A DNA stretch of 64,000 bases from Tulasnella sp. 424. Taxonomy: Eukaryota > Basidiomycota > Agaricomycetes > Cantharellales > Tulasnellaceae. Positions 49,601 through 60,509 of this stretch are shown one piece after another (the stretch's first letter is position 1; each line of letters opens with the position of its first letter). Made by a program: the position numbers and the translations under genes. The notes under the pieces were generated by a model. That model ran no database searches, was not told where the DNA came from, and saw nothing but the letters and a program-made list of their open reading frames with translations. Location of the stretch: the NCBI GenBank assembly GCA_019633425.1, contig WSUB01000011.1, positions 299,513-363,512 of the forward strand, given 5' to 3'.

Positions 49601-49999
49601 CGGTGACTCCAAGCTGAAAGTCGATAGAGAATGGTAAGCCCGAGATGGCGCCCGTGCTTGATGCGGAGCTGGAGAGGTAGGGAGGTAGGCTGATCGTGGA
49701 TTGGCCCGAAGATATTAGAGCGACGACGTCCGACGGCGACGCAGAAGTATATTGGTCAGGTATTAAGAGAATGTTGTTTGAGGATGAAGTTGAGCTCAGA
49801 GAGCCAGAGACTATAAAAGTTACAAATCGCCGTTCGATGAGATGAGAGCAGGAGAGGGCGGTCGAGATTCCAATCACGCACATGAAGCAGCAACGTCCGC
49901 ATTACCGTCCAAGCACTGACTAGCAGTGCATACTGTGGTTGCTGAAGTAAAGGAGAGAAAGTTTGCCACCAGGGTGAATATTAAGAATTGAGACTTCAT
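46676..49999 (-). CDS. Cys-rich type I membrane protein with furin-like/EGF-like repeats
   Basis: Complement of 46676-48237, 48306-48476, 48543-49115, 49177-49305, 49361-49810, 49906-49999; 992 residues. A signal peptide (MKSQFLIFTLVANFLSFTSA) is followed by a beta-rich, Ser-rich region. Next comes an EGF-like module (CVCKPGFTGASCETC) and about ten furin-like Cys-rich repeats (CSQNCAACSGPTGTCTQC, CHEDCNTCSGPRFDQCTSC, CSSGCATCASSGSDQCLSC). One transmembrane helix (FILAGGLSLLLIIIIGLLVW) precedes a basic stop-transfer (RCLARKRRQAK) and a ~300-residue Ser-rich cytoplasmic tail. Growth-factor-receptor-like Cys-rich architecture suggests a cell-surface sensor or adhesion role, but the ligand is unknown. 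No kinase domain is attached. Introns fall mostly at repeat boundaries, each at phase 1. Confidence 0.85.
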
Positions 50000-50464
50000 G
50001 GCTAGTTGAGGCGAAACGAAGGACAGACGAAAGCGAAGGAGAGAGAGAAAGACCAACGTTAAAGGTCGTGTGTGGTGGATGAAGGAAAAGATCCGAGAGG
50101 GCAGAGCAAAATTCTCCACAGTGTGCGAGCGAGTAAACTCCTAGCGTACAAAGCGGCCCATGTGTCGTTTGACCATCGTCAAGGCGTCCGAGGACAATGG
50201 GTGCTCAACCGTCGAGCAGACAAAAGGGACTCGGCTACAATAATATTCCCACGATACACCCTGAGTGAGGTCCCGCAAAACAATCCCTCAAATTACGATT
50301 CTAGAAAAGCAAAGTACAGCAACACACAACAAGTACATTCAGAGGGATTCGGAGGAGGCCGTCTTGCGTCCATCGAGCGGAAATTGAAATCGGAGGGAGG
50401 CTGCGGTGTGGCGTGGCCGACGCCGACAGAACGCCGAGGCGGCAGCAGATCGTCATGATCAAAC
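50000..50464. other. Promoter region of the Cys-rich gene and SYF2 3' flank
   Basis: Purine-rich leader sequence just upstream of the Cys-rich gene start. No additional gene was recognised. Confidence 0.4.
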
Positions 50465-51715
50465 TTAGAGTGCAGTACCACGTTCAAAGTTGGCACGAAT
50501 CTCCGCTGTATACTTGTTGTAGTACCGCTCAATCTAGGAACCCCAAGTCAGCTGCTCAAGCCCTAACGAAATTAAACACACGCCAAATACGAACCTTCTT
50601 ATTGAAGACACGATTGGCCTCGTTGATGTAAGTGACATCACCTTCCTTCTCGTTGACACGAGTCTTGGAGAAGTTGCGTCGACGATCAATACTGGGAAGA
50701 AGAAGTTCGTAAGGTTTAGTATGGATTTCGCGGTTCGCAAGATAATTCAGTCAAGACGTACTCGGCATTCAGCTTGCTGGCAACCCGATCGATGGCCTCT
50801 TCACTCGGCTTATGATCAGCGTAAACCAAGCTGTTGGCATCACGATACAAGTCTTGATGGGCAGCAAGTGCCTGGGACGACGATCCAGCGGTGGCTTCCT
50901 TTTGCTTCTGGTATGCTTCGAGGTCGGGCTTGAGCATGTCTACGTCCTTCTTGTAACGACGGCGCGCGGCGTCCTCGTAGTCTAGCAAGGAGCGATACGA
51001 GTCAGTTCAATCTGGGTCATACCCGATGAGAAACCCCAATCGCCCACCATTGAACTCGAAATTAGACCTCCTCTTCTTCCTGGCCTGCCTCTTCTCCCAT
51101 TCCTCATTCTCCTCGATAGTATACTCCCAATTCTTCTTCCGGTCCACATCCTCGCCCTTTTCCTCTGCGTCTATACGGTCACGAAGCGTCTCGGCGAGTT
51201 TGCGCTGTTTCTCTTGACGAGCCAAATCGCGAGCGGTTACTTTCGCCTTGGCACTTTCCTCAACCAGGTCTTTCCGGTTAGCTTGCAGAGTTGACCGCTA
51301 GTTCCAAGAGCCCAACAACGACATATGTTAGCCCTGAAAAGGGTACGGACACAATGTTACTCACCATCTTTGCTCGAAGCTGCAGCATCTTTGCCTGCCG
51401 GTCCTCCATCGTCATACTCGGCCCAGCAGCCTCTTCTGGGGTTTCAGAAGCTGCAACACCAGCACCAGCATCTATATCCATTCCATCCGACGCTCCAGCT
51501 TTCTCTCCATCGCTTGGCGAGCTTTCTCTTGGTGGAGGAGACGGTATTCGGTCTTTGGGAGTGGAACCAGTCTCAACTGGAATTGGAGCTGGTTCGGGTA
51601 CTGGTGATGGCGCTTTGACCTCCTGAGGTGCTTCAACAACCTCTGGCTCTATTTCTTCGGCCTTTCTCTTGCCCTTGGCTTTCGAGGAAGCACCGGTTTT
51701 CCGTTTTGGGGGCAT
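50465..51715 (-). CDS. SYF2: Pre-mRNA-splicing factor SYF2
   Basis: Complement of 50465-50533, 50595-50691, 50762-50981, 51048-51297, 51365-51715; 328 residues. The N-terminus is Pro/Glu-rich with a basic KRKTGASSKAKGKRK segment. The conserved SYF2 domain follows: ARQEKQRKLAETLRDRI, NWEYTIEENEEWEKRQARKK, DYEDAARRRYKKDVDMLKP, DANSLVYADHKPSEEAIDRV, RRRNFSKTRVNEKEGDVTYI and ERYYNKYTAEIRANFERGTA. SYF2 is a component of the Prp19/NineTeen-associated spliceosome that acts in the catalytic steps. All introns are 51-68 bp. Confidence 0.95.
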
Positions 51716-52120
51716 GTATGAGAAATGCGGCTGGGTGATGGGTGGTGGTAGATAGACACAAGAGCGGACAAATGTTCAAACTTAGCCAACCGCCGGTCAG
51801 ACGAGCATGCCTCCTCCTCTTGGACAGTTAGGTGGCACATGCATGTTAAGAATGTATTAGGAGCTATAAGGCGACACGAGGTCGTTTTTGGATTTCTCAA
51901 GTGAAGACTAGTATGAGGTCAGGCGCAGGTCGTCCACCCAACAAAGGTCGTTCTGACGAACAAGACAAAGCGTTGAAGCCTGAAACTACACTATACATAC
52001 ACAGTTGATGGTATCCTGAAAATTTCATGTCGTCGCTCATCATAATAATCTGGTATTCATGACGACATGAAATAGTTGCCTCCCGCTCTCCCATTCCTCC
52101 CAAGCAAGGTTTTACCTCCA
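51716..52120. other. Intergenic region SYF2/SHR3
   Basis: About 400 bp holding the SYF2 promoter and SHR3 3' flank. The short frames here do not look coding. Confidence 0.4.
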
Positions 52121-53130
52121 TTACGATGGCCTGCGCATCCTTGATCCGCCAGACCGTCCAATAGAGCCAGAAGATGATGAACCAGCTCTTGGAGCCGTCG
52201 TCTTGGAATCTTTCCTCCGCGCGCTAGGACTCTTTCGGCTGGGCGCCGGAACCGCAGCAGCTTCGTCCTCATCCTGTGGCCTGTTCCTTCCCCTAGCACC
52301 ATCAGAACTCCTTCGCTCGCGCTCCAATTGTGCTCTCTCCTCAGCCTCCTCCTCCGCCAGTTCTTCGGCATCTTCATCCTCCGCCCAAGCACGGCCCGCC
52401 TGAAGCAGCAACACACCCGTTAACGCCACCGAGCAAATGAGGTGCGAGGAAGCCAATTCAATCGTTGGTTGACGGAGGTCATCTGGGAATGGAACGTCGA
52501 CCGAGGGGGTTTGAGGAAGGGGCCTAGAGAAGACTTCGGACAGGTCTGCAGTCGTGTGCGTGTTCAGGGTTACGAATAAAGCCCCGTCAGCAGGGCGGCC
52601 GGGCAAAGGGGTTGCAAAGTGAACTCAGCGCTTACTGGGGACTACGGAGCTCCAATAGACGTAGATGGTGCAAATGTACAGGACTGCAATTAGGAGGGGA
52701 CGCGAAGGCGCGTTGCCGGTCAGCCGGAGGATACGAAGCCCAAATCCACAATCAAGCGCTCACTCACAGATGCTAGCACCGTCAAACATGACATTGCCTG
52801 CCTGGCCCTCTCGGACACTGAGGAATAGGGAGGCAGCGCCGACAGTGGTGACACCAAGGAGAACCCACGTCATCCATTGGGGCTGGGTTGCGAACGCGGA
52901 GTAATAAATCGCCGCAGTGCGTAGGTGATCGTCAGTCAATGGTGACTGCCATAGTGTAAGGGAGTCTGCAATCCAATGGGTGAAGAGGATACCTGTAGGT
53001 ACATGTGTATCCAGTCAGCTTTTTCGGGTGGGTCCTAATTTCCAAAGCTATTACGAGAAACCGGCTGTGGCCAAAACTGACCAAGGAGGAATGAAGTTGC
53101 AACCGTTACGCCTGCCACCCGTAAGCCCAT
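52121..53130 (-). CDS. SHR3: SHR3-like ER chaperone for amino-acid permeases
   Basis: Complement of 52121-52545, 52636-52683, 52768-52992, 53082-53130; 248 residues. Family landmarks: N-terminal TVATSFLLGILFTHWIADSL, LWQSPLTDDHLRTAAIYYS, MTWVLLGVTTVGAASLFLSV, MFDGASIFLYICTIYVYWSS and a fourth hydrophobic segment, HLICSVALTGVLLLQAGRAW. Together these give the four-helix membrane layout of Shr3. The hydrophilic C-terminal tail is charged (EDEDAEELAEEEAEERAQLE, then Ser/Arg-rich) as in yeast Shr3. The protein sits in the ER membrane and is needed for folding and COPII packaging of amino-acid permeases. Start chosen at the ATG directly before the first helix. Confidence 0.88.
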
Positions 53131-53369
53131 GAAAGAGTTAAGATATACAGGTAAAAAGGATGAGTGGGGGAGGTTGGAAGGGGGGTTTGGGGTATTTTAC
53201 CGAGCTTCGCTGGAATTGGCGAACCGCAACGGAGAGAGCGCCTTTGGAGTGTGGACGATCGGCAGGCCAGTCCGAAATTCAATCCAAGGCACGTGAATTT
53301 TAGAACACCGTCGGCCTCTTCCCTCGTAATCCCCTCACCGCGGAAACCACCTCTCTCCTCCCAACCAAA
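53131..53369. promoter_or_regulatory. Divergent promoter region (SHR3 / RsfS-like)
   Basis: Only 239 bp separate two head-to-head starts, so the promoters probably share elements. None was identified. Confidence 0.4.
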
Positions 53370-54203
53370 ATGCTCAGGGTGTCAAGCGCAAGAAGCCTAC
53401 TTAGACAGTCTCGTCCTACAGGGACACTGTTACGAGCGAGTCTTACCACTTTGGAGGCGCCGAGCAAGCCGACTCCGTGGTATGTCGAGCAGCGACCGTC
53501 TGTGCCAAAAATGGCCGCGGAGCGAGATTCATCCCCGTTAGCCGGACCTTGTAAGTAAAATACTACCGTTGATACTGTTAAACTTTATATTCAAACTCTA
53601 TTCCCTGTAGCGCGCGTCTTGCAACCGCCACCTTCCGAAGCACCGCAATACCTTCAAGCGCTATACACCCAACTGCAGACATCTCCCTTCCTTGAACACG
53701 ACTATATTCGCATATCAGCTCCAGTAGCAAAGCCTTCTCCTCCACCGGGCTTCTTCCGAGCACCGAAGGGCCGCCGTCGAAGAGGTGGAACGGATCACGG
53801 GGAAGGGCTCGGTGCTGGACTTGAGCCCCACGGCCAACTCTGGAGCTGGCTTCTGTTGCTGCAAGTTAAGGAGGGAACAGAAGGAAGAGGGGCAGTAGAA
53901 TACGTTGCCAAGCTAGCCAGGAATCTCGTAAGTTTGTTCCTCGCTTGCACATTGCACAGCTGACAGTGCAACGTTGGCTGTGTACAGATTATCAAAGAGA
54001 ATCCCGGATTCCACGTACCTTCCAAAGGGACGACGAAATCCAGAGGATCATCTGATGGCTGGGCGATGCTAGACTTAGGAGACCATGCTGTTCACGTCAT
54101 GTCCAAGTCTGCTCGAGAAAAGTGGTTCAGCGAGTACTATCTCGACTTGCATCCGCCGCAACAGGAGGAGAAATTGCTATCGCGGAAGCTGCCTTTCATG
54201 TAA
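53370..54203 (+). CDS. Mitochondrial ribosome-silencing-factor (RsfS/Atp25 N-terminal)-like protein
   Basis: Exons 53370-53550, 53611-53927, 53988-54203; 237 residues. The N-terminus, MLRVSSARSLLRQSRPTGTL, has the Arg/Ser/Leu composition of a mitochondrial targeting sequence. The C-terminal segment SDGWAMLDLGDHAVHVMSKS-AREKWF matches the RsfS family pattern (W.(l/i)D.G...VHv....aR..w). Bacterial RsfS and mitochondrial MALSU1 bind the large ribosomal subunit; fungal Atp25 carries the same domain at its N-terminus. The middle segment (WSWLLLLQVKEGTEGRGAVE) is hydrophobic/charged and not assigned. No second Atp25 domain is present. Three decayed copies follow in the array to the right. Confidence 0.65.
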
Positions 54204-54677
54204 TCTATCAAGCCTCTATTACTTTATTTTCTTTTGCTTCATGAAAAACATGCTGGAACCATACCCCGTTCTTCTGTGGCTGGCTGGCGCTACGTCATGA
54301 GAAATATTGTCCATACTGCACTGCCCCGGTCTGTCCCACAACACCAGCCTCGCCTCCCGCAGTAGAACATACTTGGAAGGTTACGATAAATATAACCCCT
54401 AGACGCTAAAGGGGGCTATATCAGCGCTTGCCTATCGCTCGCTTATATTGTGATGGGTCTCGAGATTGCTGCTGCGAGTGATCTTTCTTTAGAACTGGGT
54501 GTCACTAAAAGTAAGCCTCCATAACGTATTTTTATCCTCGGTCAGGGTGCTTCCGCCAATATATTCCAAGCCATCCCGGCTTTGAACTCCCGTCCTTAGA
54601 AACCGTCTCTCAGCAACTCGTCCTCCTTTTTCTTCCAGTTCTCGACTCTGACTCTATACTCGAATCCGCTCGTATCC
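54204..54677. other. Intergenic, upstream of family A protein 1
   Basis: 474 bp, no gene. The last ~80 bp before the start is CT-rich, like the leaders of the other family A genes. Confidence 0.4.
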
Positions 54678-55233
54678 ATGATGCTCGTCTCAACATCCAA
54701 GTTTCTTGCCCTCTTGGCTCTGGTCGCTTCCGTAGCTGCCGCGCCTGCTAGCTCTTCTATTGCAACGACCAGCGATGCGCAGAGCAGCAGCGCTACACCG
54801 ACTCATTCGGCGACGACGTCGAAAGTTCGCTCGAGTACAACTACCACTACTACGCCACCGGTAAGTCCTGATTTCTTCGCAGAGCCTTCAGCACCCTTCT
54901 AATCGCCATTCCTGTTGCAAGTTGGTCGCGAACACCCAGACCAACGGTATCGTGACCGAGATAACGATAGGCTCACTCGTCAAGAGCTCCGTTTCTGGGT
55001 CGCAGGTGCTTGTTACTTCAGCAATTGTCGAGACGGTCACTCTGTACCCCCAGAGCGTGTCTGTCCCCTCGGTGGCGCCATTCACTGCGGCACCAGCGGT
55101 CACCACGTCTTCTCAAGCAGCGACGGCGACGGCGACAAGCGTAAGGACGAATGGATCACCGGCAAGGATCGGAGGTGGAATGGGGCTTGCGGCCATTCTT
55201 GGGGTGGCTGGCGTCGTGGCTGCGGTGTTGTAA
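54678..55233 (+). CDS. Small secreted Ser/Thr-rich protein, predicted GPI-anchored (family A, copy 1)
   Basis: Exons 54678-54860 and 54922-55233; 164 residues. A signal peptide (LVSTSKFLALLALVASVAAA) is followed by a Ser/Thr/Ala-rich stretch suited to O-mannosylation and a beta-type core (TEITIGSLVKSSVSGSQVLV). The C-terminal hydrophobic tail GGMGLAAILGVAGVVAAVL, preceded by a small-residue spacer, fits a GPI-attachment signal. It is the most diverged member of the local family, with a Thr run (SSTTTTTTPP) before the intron. Likely at the cell wall or plasma membrane; function unknown. Confidence 0.8.
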
Positions 55234-56889
55234 GCCAGTACTCAGCGTCTCCTCGTGTGTGATTTCTACGCGAACGAATGTATGCGGACATTATGCAAGG
55301 ACATTCCTCGTTTATTTACATATGTATATTCACTCGCACATTATGCCACTGTCCTTTCTTCTCTGGGAGTGTTCGTTGCTGGCGTTGTGGCTGCAGTAAT
55401 GTATATAAGCACGTGTGCCGAGTCGGCATGTCCTTCCCTGTATGGTGCCGGACGAATACATGCGGTCATTCAGATTGCGGAAGCTCATACTGTGGCCCTG
55501 TGGGCGGGAAAAAGGCGAACGGAGAGACGAAGTTCGATCGAAGTGTTTCGCTTTACGCAGGGAAAAGGGTCCAAAGGCGTCACTGACCAGTGACAACTTT
55601 GTTGATAATTGTCCGAAAGTTGCGTCATGTACTAAATGACTAAGCAAACCTTTCGAAAAGCTCGTCGAAAGTTTCTCATGAAGAACTTTCGGCTATTTTC
55701 CCTGTGTAATTACTTTGTGTGCTTCGCGACTCGCGCGTTTTCTGCCAGCGCACCCCCTTGTTCCAAGACCCCAGTCACAGATTTTACCCCGTTCTTGAAT
55801 TCACTAATTTCTCCTGCGCTTCTGACTAATCATCTACATTTAACCTGTACCTTTGATTGGGAACTCCTATTCCTCTAGAACCGTGGCTTCTATCTATCTG
55901 GGTGCGTCCGTTTTGCTTCTCCGGCTTTCGTCAGCCCATCAGCTCCTTACGCATGTCCTTCGGCATTGCGAGCTCTGCACCGCCACATCTTCTCTTGGTC
56001 CATCTCCAATTGTTTTGGTTGCTTCCGAGTTTGTTTCTAGCCTATTTTCCTAGGTTTCCCGATCTTGCCCCTGGTTGATACGCTCGGATTGGCCTTCTCC
56101 TGCGTTAGCCTCCCGAACGCCCCTTAAATCGGACGGATACCATCATCCGGGTCCGAGCCCGTGTCCTAGCCAGATTGTTTCCTTCGGTCCTTTTCACGCC
56201 GCTCGCAGTTCTAATATAGCACTCGAGCTTGCGGGTGATCTTCTTTTTTTTTTCCCTTTTTTGAGATCAAAGTGTATTGTGCGTGTGCCAGTCAACCTAG
56301 ACTTATGACGCACATGAAACCATAAAGACAAGAGATAATCCACGCAGGGATGACATCAGTATCAGGGCTGTATCAACAGAACCTTCACAGACGCATCATT
56401 GCGGGTGATCTTCTTTTTCGCCGTCGCACTCCGCTTTCCCTTGGGCGGCTGTTTCAGTCCTCCTGACCGCAGCTGTGATTCATCCAAGAGGTCTCGGTCA
56501 TCTCGGTGCCCAGTGTCACTTGTATTTATGAAGTTCATAGTCAGGTTCCCGGTTTTTGAGGGTATGGCTTTCGAATCGAATTCTCCAACCGCAATGGACA
56601 ATGCTACCTGGATTACGCTAGCGGCCTAGCCCTAGAAATGGCACGAGAGCGAGACCACGTGCGATGGGCCCGAGCTCATTTACGGGCGTTGACCCAAAGG
56701 CTTGGATCGCAAAGGCTAATGCTCTAATTCCAGCTGTGTGTAGCAACCCCGTTACCCACCCTGCTGTCCCAGCAAAACTTGCTCCAACGGATTACATTAC
56801 CAAGATGCCGACTCCTTGCGCCCATTAGGGCCGCTTCATGGGGCTTCTTGCCGACCTTAAGCCCAATGCGGACGTGTCCCTTCCAAACA
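55234..56889. other. Spacer between family A copy 1 and the tandem array
   Basis: 55240-55375 resembles the 3' flank of family A copies 2 and 3 ('cattcctcgtttattta', then 'tctgggagtgttcg'), so it is shared untranslated or downstream sequence. The rest (55400-56890) has no supported gene apart from the weak ORF at 56362-56601. Confidence 0.5.
56362..56601 (-). CDS. Small basic ORF, possible gene remnant
   Basis: A 79-codon minus-strand frame has a coding-like composition: LTMNFINTSDTGHRDDRDLL, then KQPPKGKRSATAKKKITRND. The frame stays open a few codons upstream of the ATG. No domain is recognised and no partner exons were found. It may be the 3' part of a lost gene. Confidence 0.25.
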   Translation of the reverse strand: MSIAVGEFDSKAIPSKTGNLTMNFINTSDTGHRDDRDLLDESQLRSGGLKQPPKGKRSATAKKKITRNDASVKVLLIQP

Positions 56890-57260
56890 TAGGCTCCGCT
56901 CTGATACAAACCCCGGGTCGACTCTGGAGCTGGCTCCTCTGTAAGTGAGGGAGCGAACAAATGTAACAGCATCCTGGGAGTACATCCCAAAAGTAGCTGG
57001 GGAAATATTGTGCAAGTCTCTCCGTTCCCGATCCGCCCACCCGACGGTTGACTACATAGCTGAATTAATTGTTGTGCAGATCGTAAAAAGATTCCCTAAC
57101 ACCACGTGATATCCAAAGAAACAACAATATAGAGGAACCTTTGATAACTAGACGGCTATGGAGTTGGGAACCCCATTATCGACGTTGGGTCTAAGTCTAC
57201 TCGAGACGTGGCTGACCGGTTGCCACCTCACTTGAATCCGCCGGGAAGAGGATTTGCGCG
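56890..57260 (+). pseudogene. RsfS-like pseudogene, unit 1
   Basis: 'actctggagctggct' (gene: 53840 region), 'gtgcagatcgtaaaaagattccc' in place of gtacagattatcaaagagaatccc, 'gtctaagtctactcgaga' and 'cacttgaatccgccg' follow the order of exons 2-3 of the gene at 53370-54203. The exon 1 and start regions are not seen, and stops and indels break the frame. Confidence 0.7.
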
Positions 57261-57699
57261 GCTAATTTCTTCTCGTAACGAGGGACCCTTCGTTAATTAT
57301 GCGGCAAGGTTAAGACCGGACGCTATAGTCCCGCCCGGTCTTCTGTTAACTTCCCGACCGAACCCCTCAGGTTCCCGACAAAGTATAATTTTGGTGCCAG
57401 CCTTGGCCACCAGACTGGTTATCTCGGACTGTTTCACAGCACGAGGCGCGGAAGGCGGCATTAAACAGGCTTTGCCATCGGCAGCGGGCTATAGCTATTC
57501 TTGGATGATTGAAGTATTAATAGCTGCAACACCCTAATCACAATTCGACGGGGAATGGGTTTCGTTCGCCGTTGCCCATCAGCCTCGCGCGGGCGGTGCT
57601 GTGAACATTCTTTCTTTAGAAATAGGGTAAAATCGCGTTGCTAACGCAAGGCTCAACAAGATATTTTGGTTCTCATCACCCCGACCGCGTTGCCGACGG

Positions 57700-57814
57700 T
57701 ATTTTAACTCGTCCTTTCCATCTTTCGAGCGTTCCGTCAGCTTTCTGCCCCCCCCCCCCGAGTCCTCCCTTCTCACTTCTACAACTACCGCCCGCTCCGC
57801 TCATAATCATAATA
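57700..57814 (+). promoter_or_regulatory. Promoter/leader of family A copy 2
   Basis: TATTTTAA at 57700-57707 lies 115 bp before the ATG and is followed by a CT-rich leader with a long C-run. The same arrangement, TATTTTAA at 61186-61193 and 116 bp before the ATG, precedes copy 3. This supports a conserved core promoter with a pyrimidine-rich leader. Confidence 0.5.
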
Positions 57815-58348
57815 ATGCTCGTCTCAACTTCCAAATTCCTTGCCCTTTTGGCTCTCGTCGCGGCCGTCGTAGCTGCACCACAGGCTTCTTCTCCGGCGTC
57901 CAGCGCTGCAGACACTACTTCATCATCGGAAGCTCAATCAATAGTTCCCGCGACTACGGAAGTGGTGAGTTTCTGGGTATAGGGATGCGAGGATGACGCT
58001 GATGGATGGTTGGCCTTGGCGCAGCCTACGACCACTGCTCCCATCGTGACGTCCGTCCCCACCATAACACTAATCACCAGGAGCGATTCTGGTTCAGTCG
58101 AGATCGTCACTAGAACCATTGGCGTGAAGACCACTCTGTCTCCCGGCGCGTCCGTGATTCCTGTGGGCTCTGCTAGCACTGTACCAGCTTCCTTCACGCC
58201 GGCGGTCGTTTCGGGAGCAGCTGCTACTACTCCGGCGGCGGCGGCGACCACCACCTCAGCCAAGAATGGAGCGAATGGACAGACTGCTGGTGGAATGGGG
58301 CTTGCCGCTATTGTTGGCGTTGCTGGCGTCGTGGCTGCGGTGTTGTAA
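57815..58348 (+). CDS. Small secreted Ser/Thr-rich protein, predicted GPI-anchored (family A, copy 2)
   Basis: Exons 57815-57964 and 58025-58348; 157 residues. Signal peptide MLVSTSKFLALLALVAAVVA, Ser/Ala/Thr-rich spacer, core ITLITRSDSGSVEIVTR then KTTLSPGASVIPVGSAS, Ala/Thr-rich linker, and C-terminal GGMGLAAIVGVAGVVAAVL as a GPI-type signal. The single intron sits at the same place as in copies 1 and 3. Function unknown. Confidence 0.82.
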
Positions 58349-58489
58349 GCCAATATCCAGCGTCCCCTTGTGTGTATTTTCAAGGCGAACGAATGTACGT
58401 GGACATTGTGAAAGAACATTCCTCGTTTATTTATGTATATTCGCTCGCACATTATACCACTGTCTTTTCTCCTCTGGGAGTGTTCGCGG

Positions 58490-58940
58490 AAGACCAAGTT
58501 CGAGTTGCGTGTCCATGGATGACTTCTCTCTCGCAATACCCTTCAGGTCTCTGCGATCCAACGACTGTTCGTGCGGATGGACAGAATGCGCACAGCGTTT
58601 ATTACATCAATATCCTGTAGCGCCCTGCGTTTATGTCATCTGTGAGAGTGTCGAGCAGCCGGTTCACAACCGCGAGCTCTTCGTGACATTTGTGCTTTCT
58701 GACTTGCTCGATAGCGACAAGGTACCAGCTGGCTCTGCTCGATCCCAAGCTCCAAGCTCGTTGCCCCATTTTCCTGAACTGCACTTGGACGCGGGCCCGA
58801 AAGCCGTCGAAGACCTCCGACCATCGCCGCACTGGAGCATGGCGGGCCGCAGCCGGCGGGACTGCCACACAAGGGGTCCGCGGCTATTTTTGGACTGTCA
58901 ATAGTTCGGTCTCCATTTTTTCCCACCGCGTCTGAGGATA
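58490..58940 (-). pseudogene. Decayed minus-strand coding remnant between A2 and B1
   Basis: Minus-strand frames give coding-like pieces: SEVFDGFRARVQVQFRKMG, then WYLVAIEQVRKHKCHEELAV and NRLLDTLTDDINAG, then QDIDVINAVRILSIRTNSRW. Frameshifts and a stop separate them. The homologous stretch in unit 2 keeps some parts better and lacks others. I do not recognise the parent gene. Confidence 0.45.
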
Positions 58941-59142
58941 CTTCTTTGCGAGGAGCGACTCTGTCGTCGTACACCGTGACGGGGGTGAACAACGAGGTGC
59001 GAGCTATGTCAGGGGCTTTACGTCCTGGTAGTCGCACGCCACATGCATTGTTGGTTCAAAAGCCACCAACACAAAGGTCGAGTGATCTACAGTCGTTTTC
59101 TTCCCTCCTCTCTCATCCGCGTATCGTAACACCTCTCATATA

Positions 59143-59682
59143 ATGTTCGTGTCAACCTCAAAGCTTTTCTCTCTCTTCGTACTTGCCGCAAGCACGCTCG
59201 CTGTGCCTGCTCCTCAAGGGATGGAGACTTTCCCAACTGTAATTCAAGGAACCCCAACCACCGTGTTTACACGGTCCATGAACTTGAGTCGCTCTACCAG
59301 AGTTGCCGTGAGTCTTCTACGCGTTTGGTAAACCGTCACAGCGTTTCTGATCCTCTGAATTGAATTCAAGGTGACGACAATTGGCACCCAAGCACCCATA
59401 ATTTCCCTCATCACGACCTCCGTGTCGGGCTCAAACTCGGTCATCACCTCCACCATTCCCGTTGGAGCATCCCCATCGGCTGAACCAACCTCATCCGTCG
59501 TTCTCTCGAGCGGTGTGGCCACTGGGCTGCCGACTTTCACGACTCTAACATTATCAACTCCGGCGGCCACGAACGTTCCAGTAGCAACGACCTCGTCAAA
59601 TAGCGCAACCGCAAGAAGCGTTGGTGGATATGGCCTGGCGGCGGTCGCTGGCGTTGCTGGCGTCGTTGCAGCAGTTCTGTAA
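59143..59682 (+). CDS. Small secreted Ser/Thr-rich protein, predicted GPI-anchored (family B, copy 1)
   Basis: Exons 59143-59307 and 59371-59682; 158 residues. Signal peptide MFVSTSKLFSLFVLAASTLA, then AVPAPQGMETFPTVIQGTP, which may be a short propeptide, and one N-glycosylation site (NLS). The core APIISLITTSVSGSNSVITS aligns with the family A core, and the C-terminus GGYGLAAVAGVAGVVAAVL is the same GPI-type tail. One intron in the equivalent position shows A and B are distant paralogs. Confidence 0.82.
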
Positions 59683-59799
59683 ACGCATGTTGGGCGAGGC
59701 TAGCATTACGTGCTTGGCGCGCCAGGAACACCGAATAGCGGGTGGACCCTATTCAGCCATTGTATCATTATCGAACGATCTAAACACGAACATTGCCTA

Positions 59800-60165
59800 G
59801 CCCATGATTTCCTTCACAAAATGATCTGTCTGTCTAAGTCGTGCCTCATGAAAGCATTATCTGGGTAATACTGCGCCCGGACGCTCCGACCACCAAATAA
59901 TCGTCCATCAAGCTCTCGCATCGTATTCCATGCTGCTGCTGGTCCAGAGATCCACATCCCAAGTAACAGGCAGGATCAGACCGCACGTACCAGTCAGTGA
60001 GGTGCATGCGTCAGACGATCCGTCCAGATTTGCCTTCCATAAGAATTTCTGCTGGAAGTTGCGTTGAAGGCGCCATGTGTCGATTACAGGGTAGATGTCA
60101 GATGCTGCTGGATTCATGGTACGCGCCGCGTATCGATATGCTTTGAAATAGCACAAAAAGGGAGA
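59800..60165 (-). pseudogene. RRM (UHM-like) gene relic, unit 1
   Basis: A minus-strand frame ending near 59819 reads GPAAAWNTMRELDGRLFGGR then SVRAQYYPDNAFMRHDLDRQ and a stop. LDGRLFGGRSVRAQYY..F is the C-terminal part of an RNA-recognition motif of the kind found in SPF45/PUF60/Tat-SF1 (U2AF-homology motif) proteins. No intact upstream RRM half is present, so it is a relic. Confidence 0.6.
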
Positions 60166-60509
60166 GGGAGAGAGCAAAAGAGAAGAGGGAAGAGGAGAGA
60201 AACAAAACGGACGGAGGCGTTAGTTGCTGCCGCCCCTTGAAAAGAGCGGGAGATAGTGAAAAAGTTGTCGAGTGTTGGGTCCCCGCCCCCCGCCCCCCCC
60301 GGTCATAAACCATCATAGGCCTCACAAGGTCAACATATGCCGTGTGGTCATGCCTTACGGGGGGCCCGATGATATATTGCTTGCACAAGAACGGCAAACC
60401 GGAGTGGTGGACCGTGACTTCCAAGCAGGACCGTAAGCCGAGCCGAAGGAGCGCGAGACCAAGTGTAAGGGATCCGAGTTCCACTTGAGGGCTGTAGAAC
60501 CGCGTGCCT
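60166..60509. other. Spacer of unit 1, conserved in unit 2, no gene seen
   Basis: The part with 'gccgtgtggtcatgccttac' and 'cacaagaacggcaaaccgg' recurs at about 63550-63640. It may extend the RRM-gene relic, but the frames are broken. It includes a C-run at about 60290-60300. Confidence 0.4.

Noticed and set aside
60098..60484. 128-codon minus-strand ORF in the unit 1 spacer
   Set aside because: Frames are not maintained in the unit 2 copy; it is probably an extended part of the RRM-gene relic.
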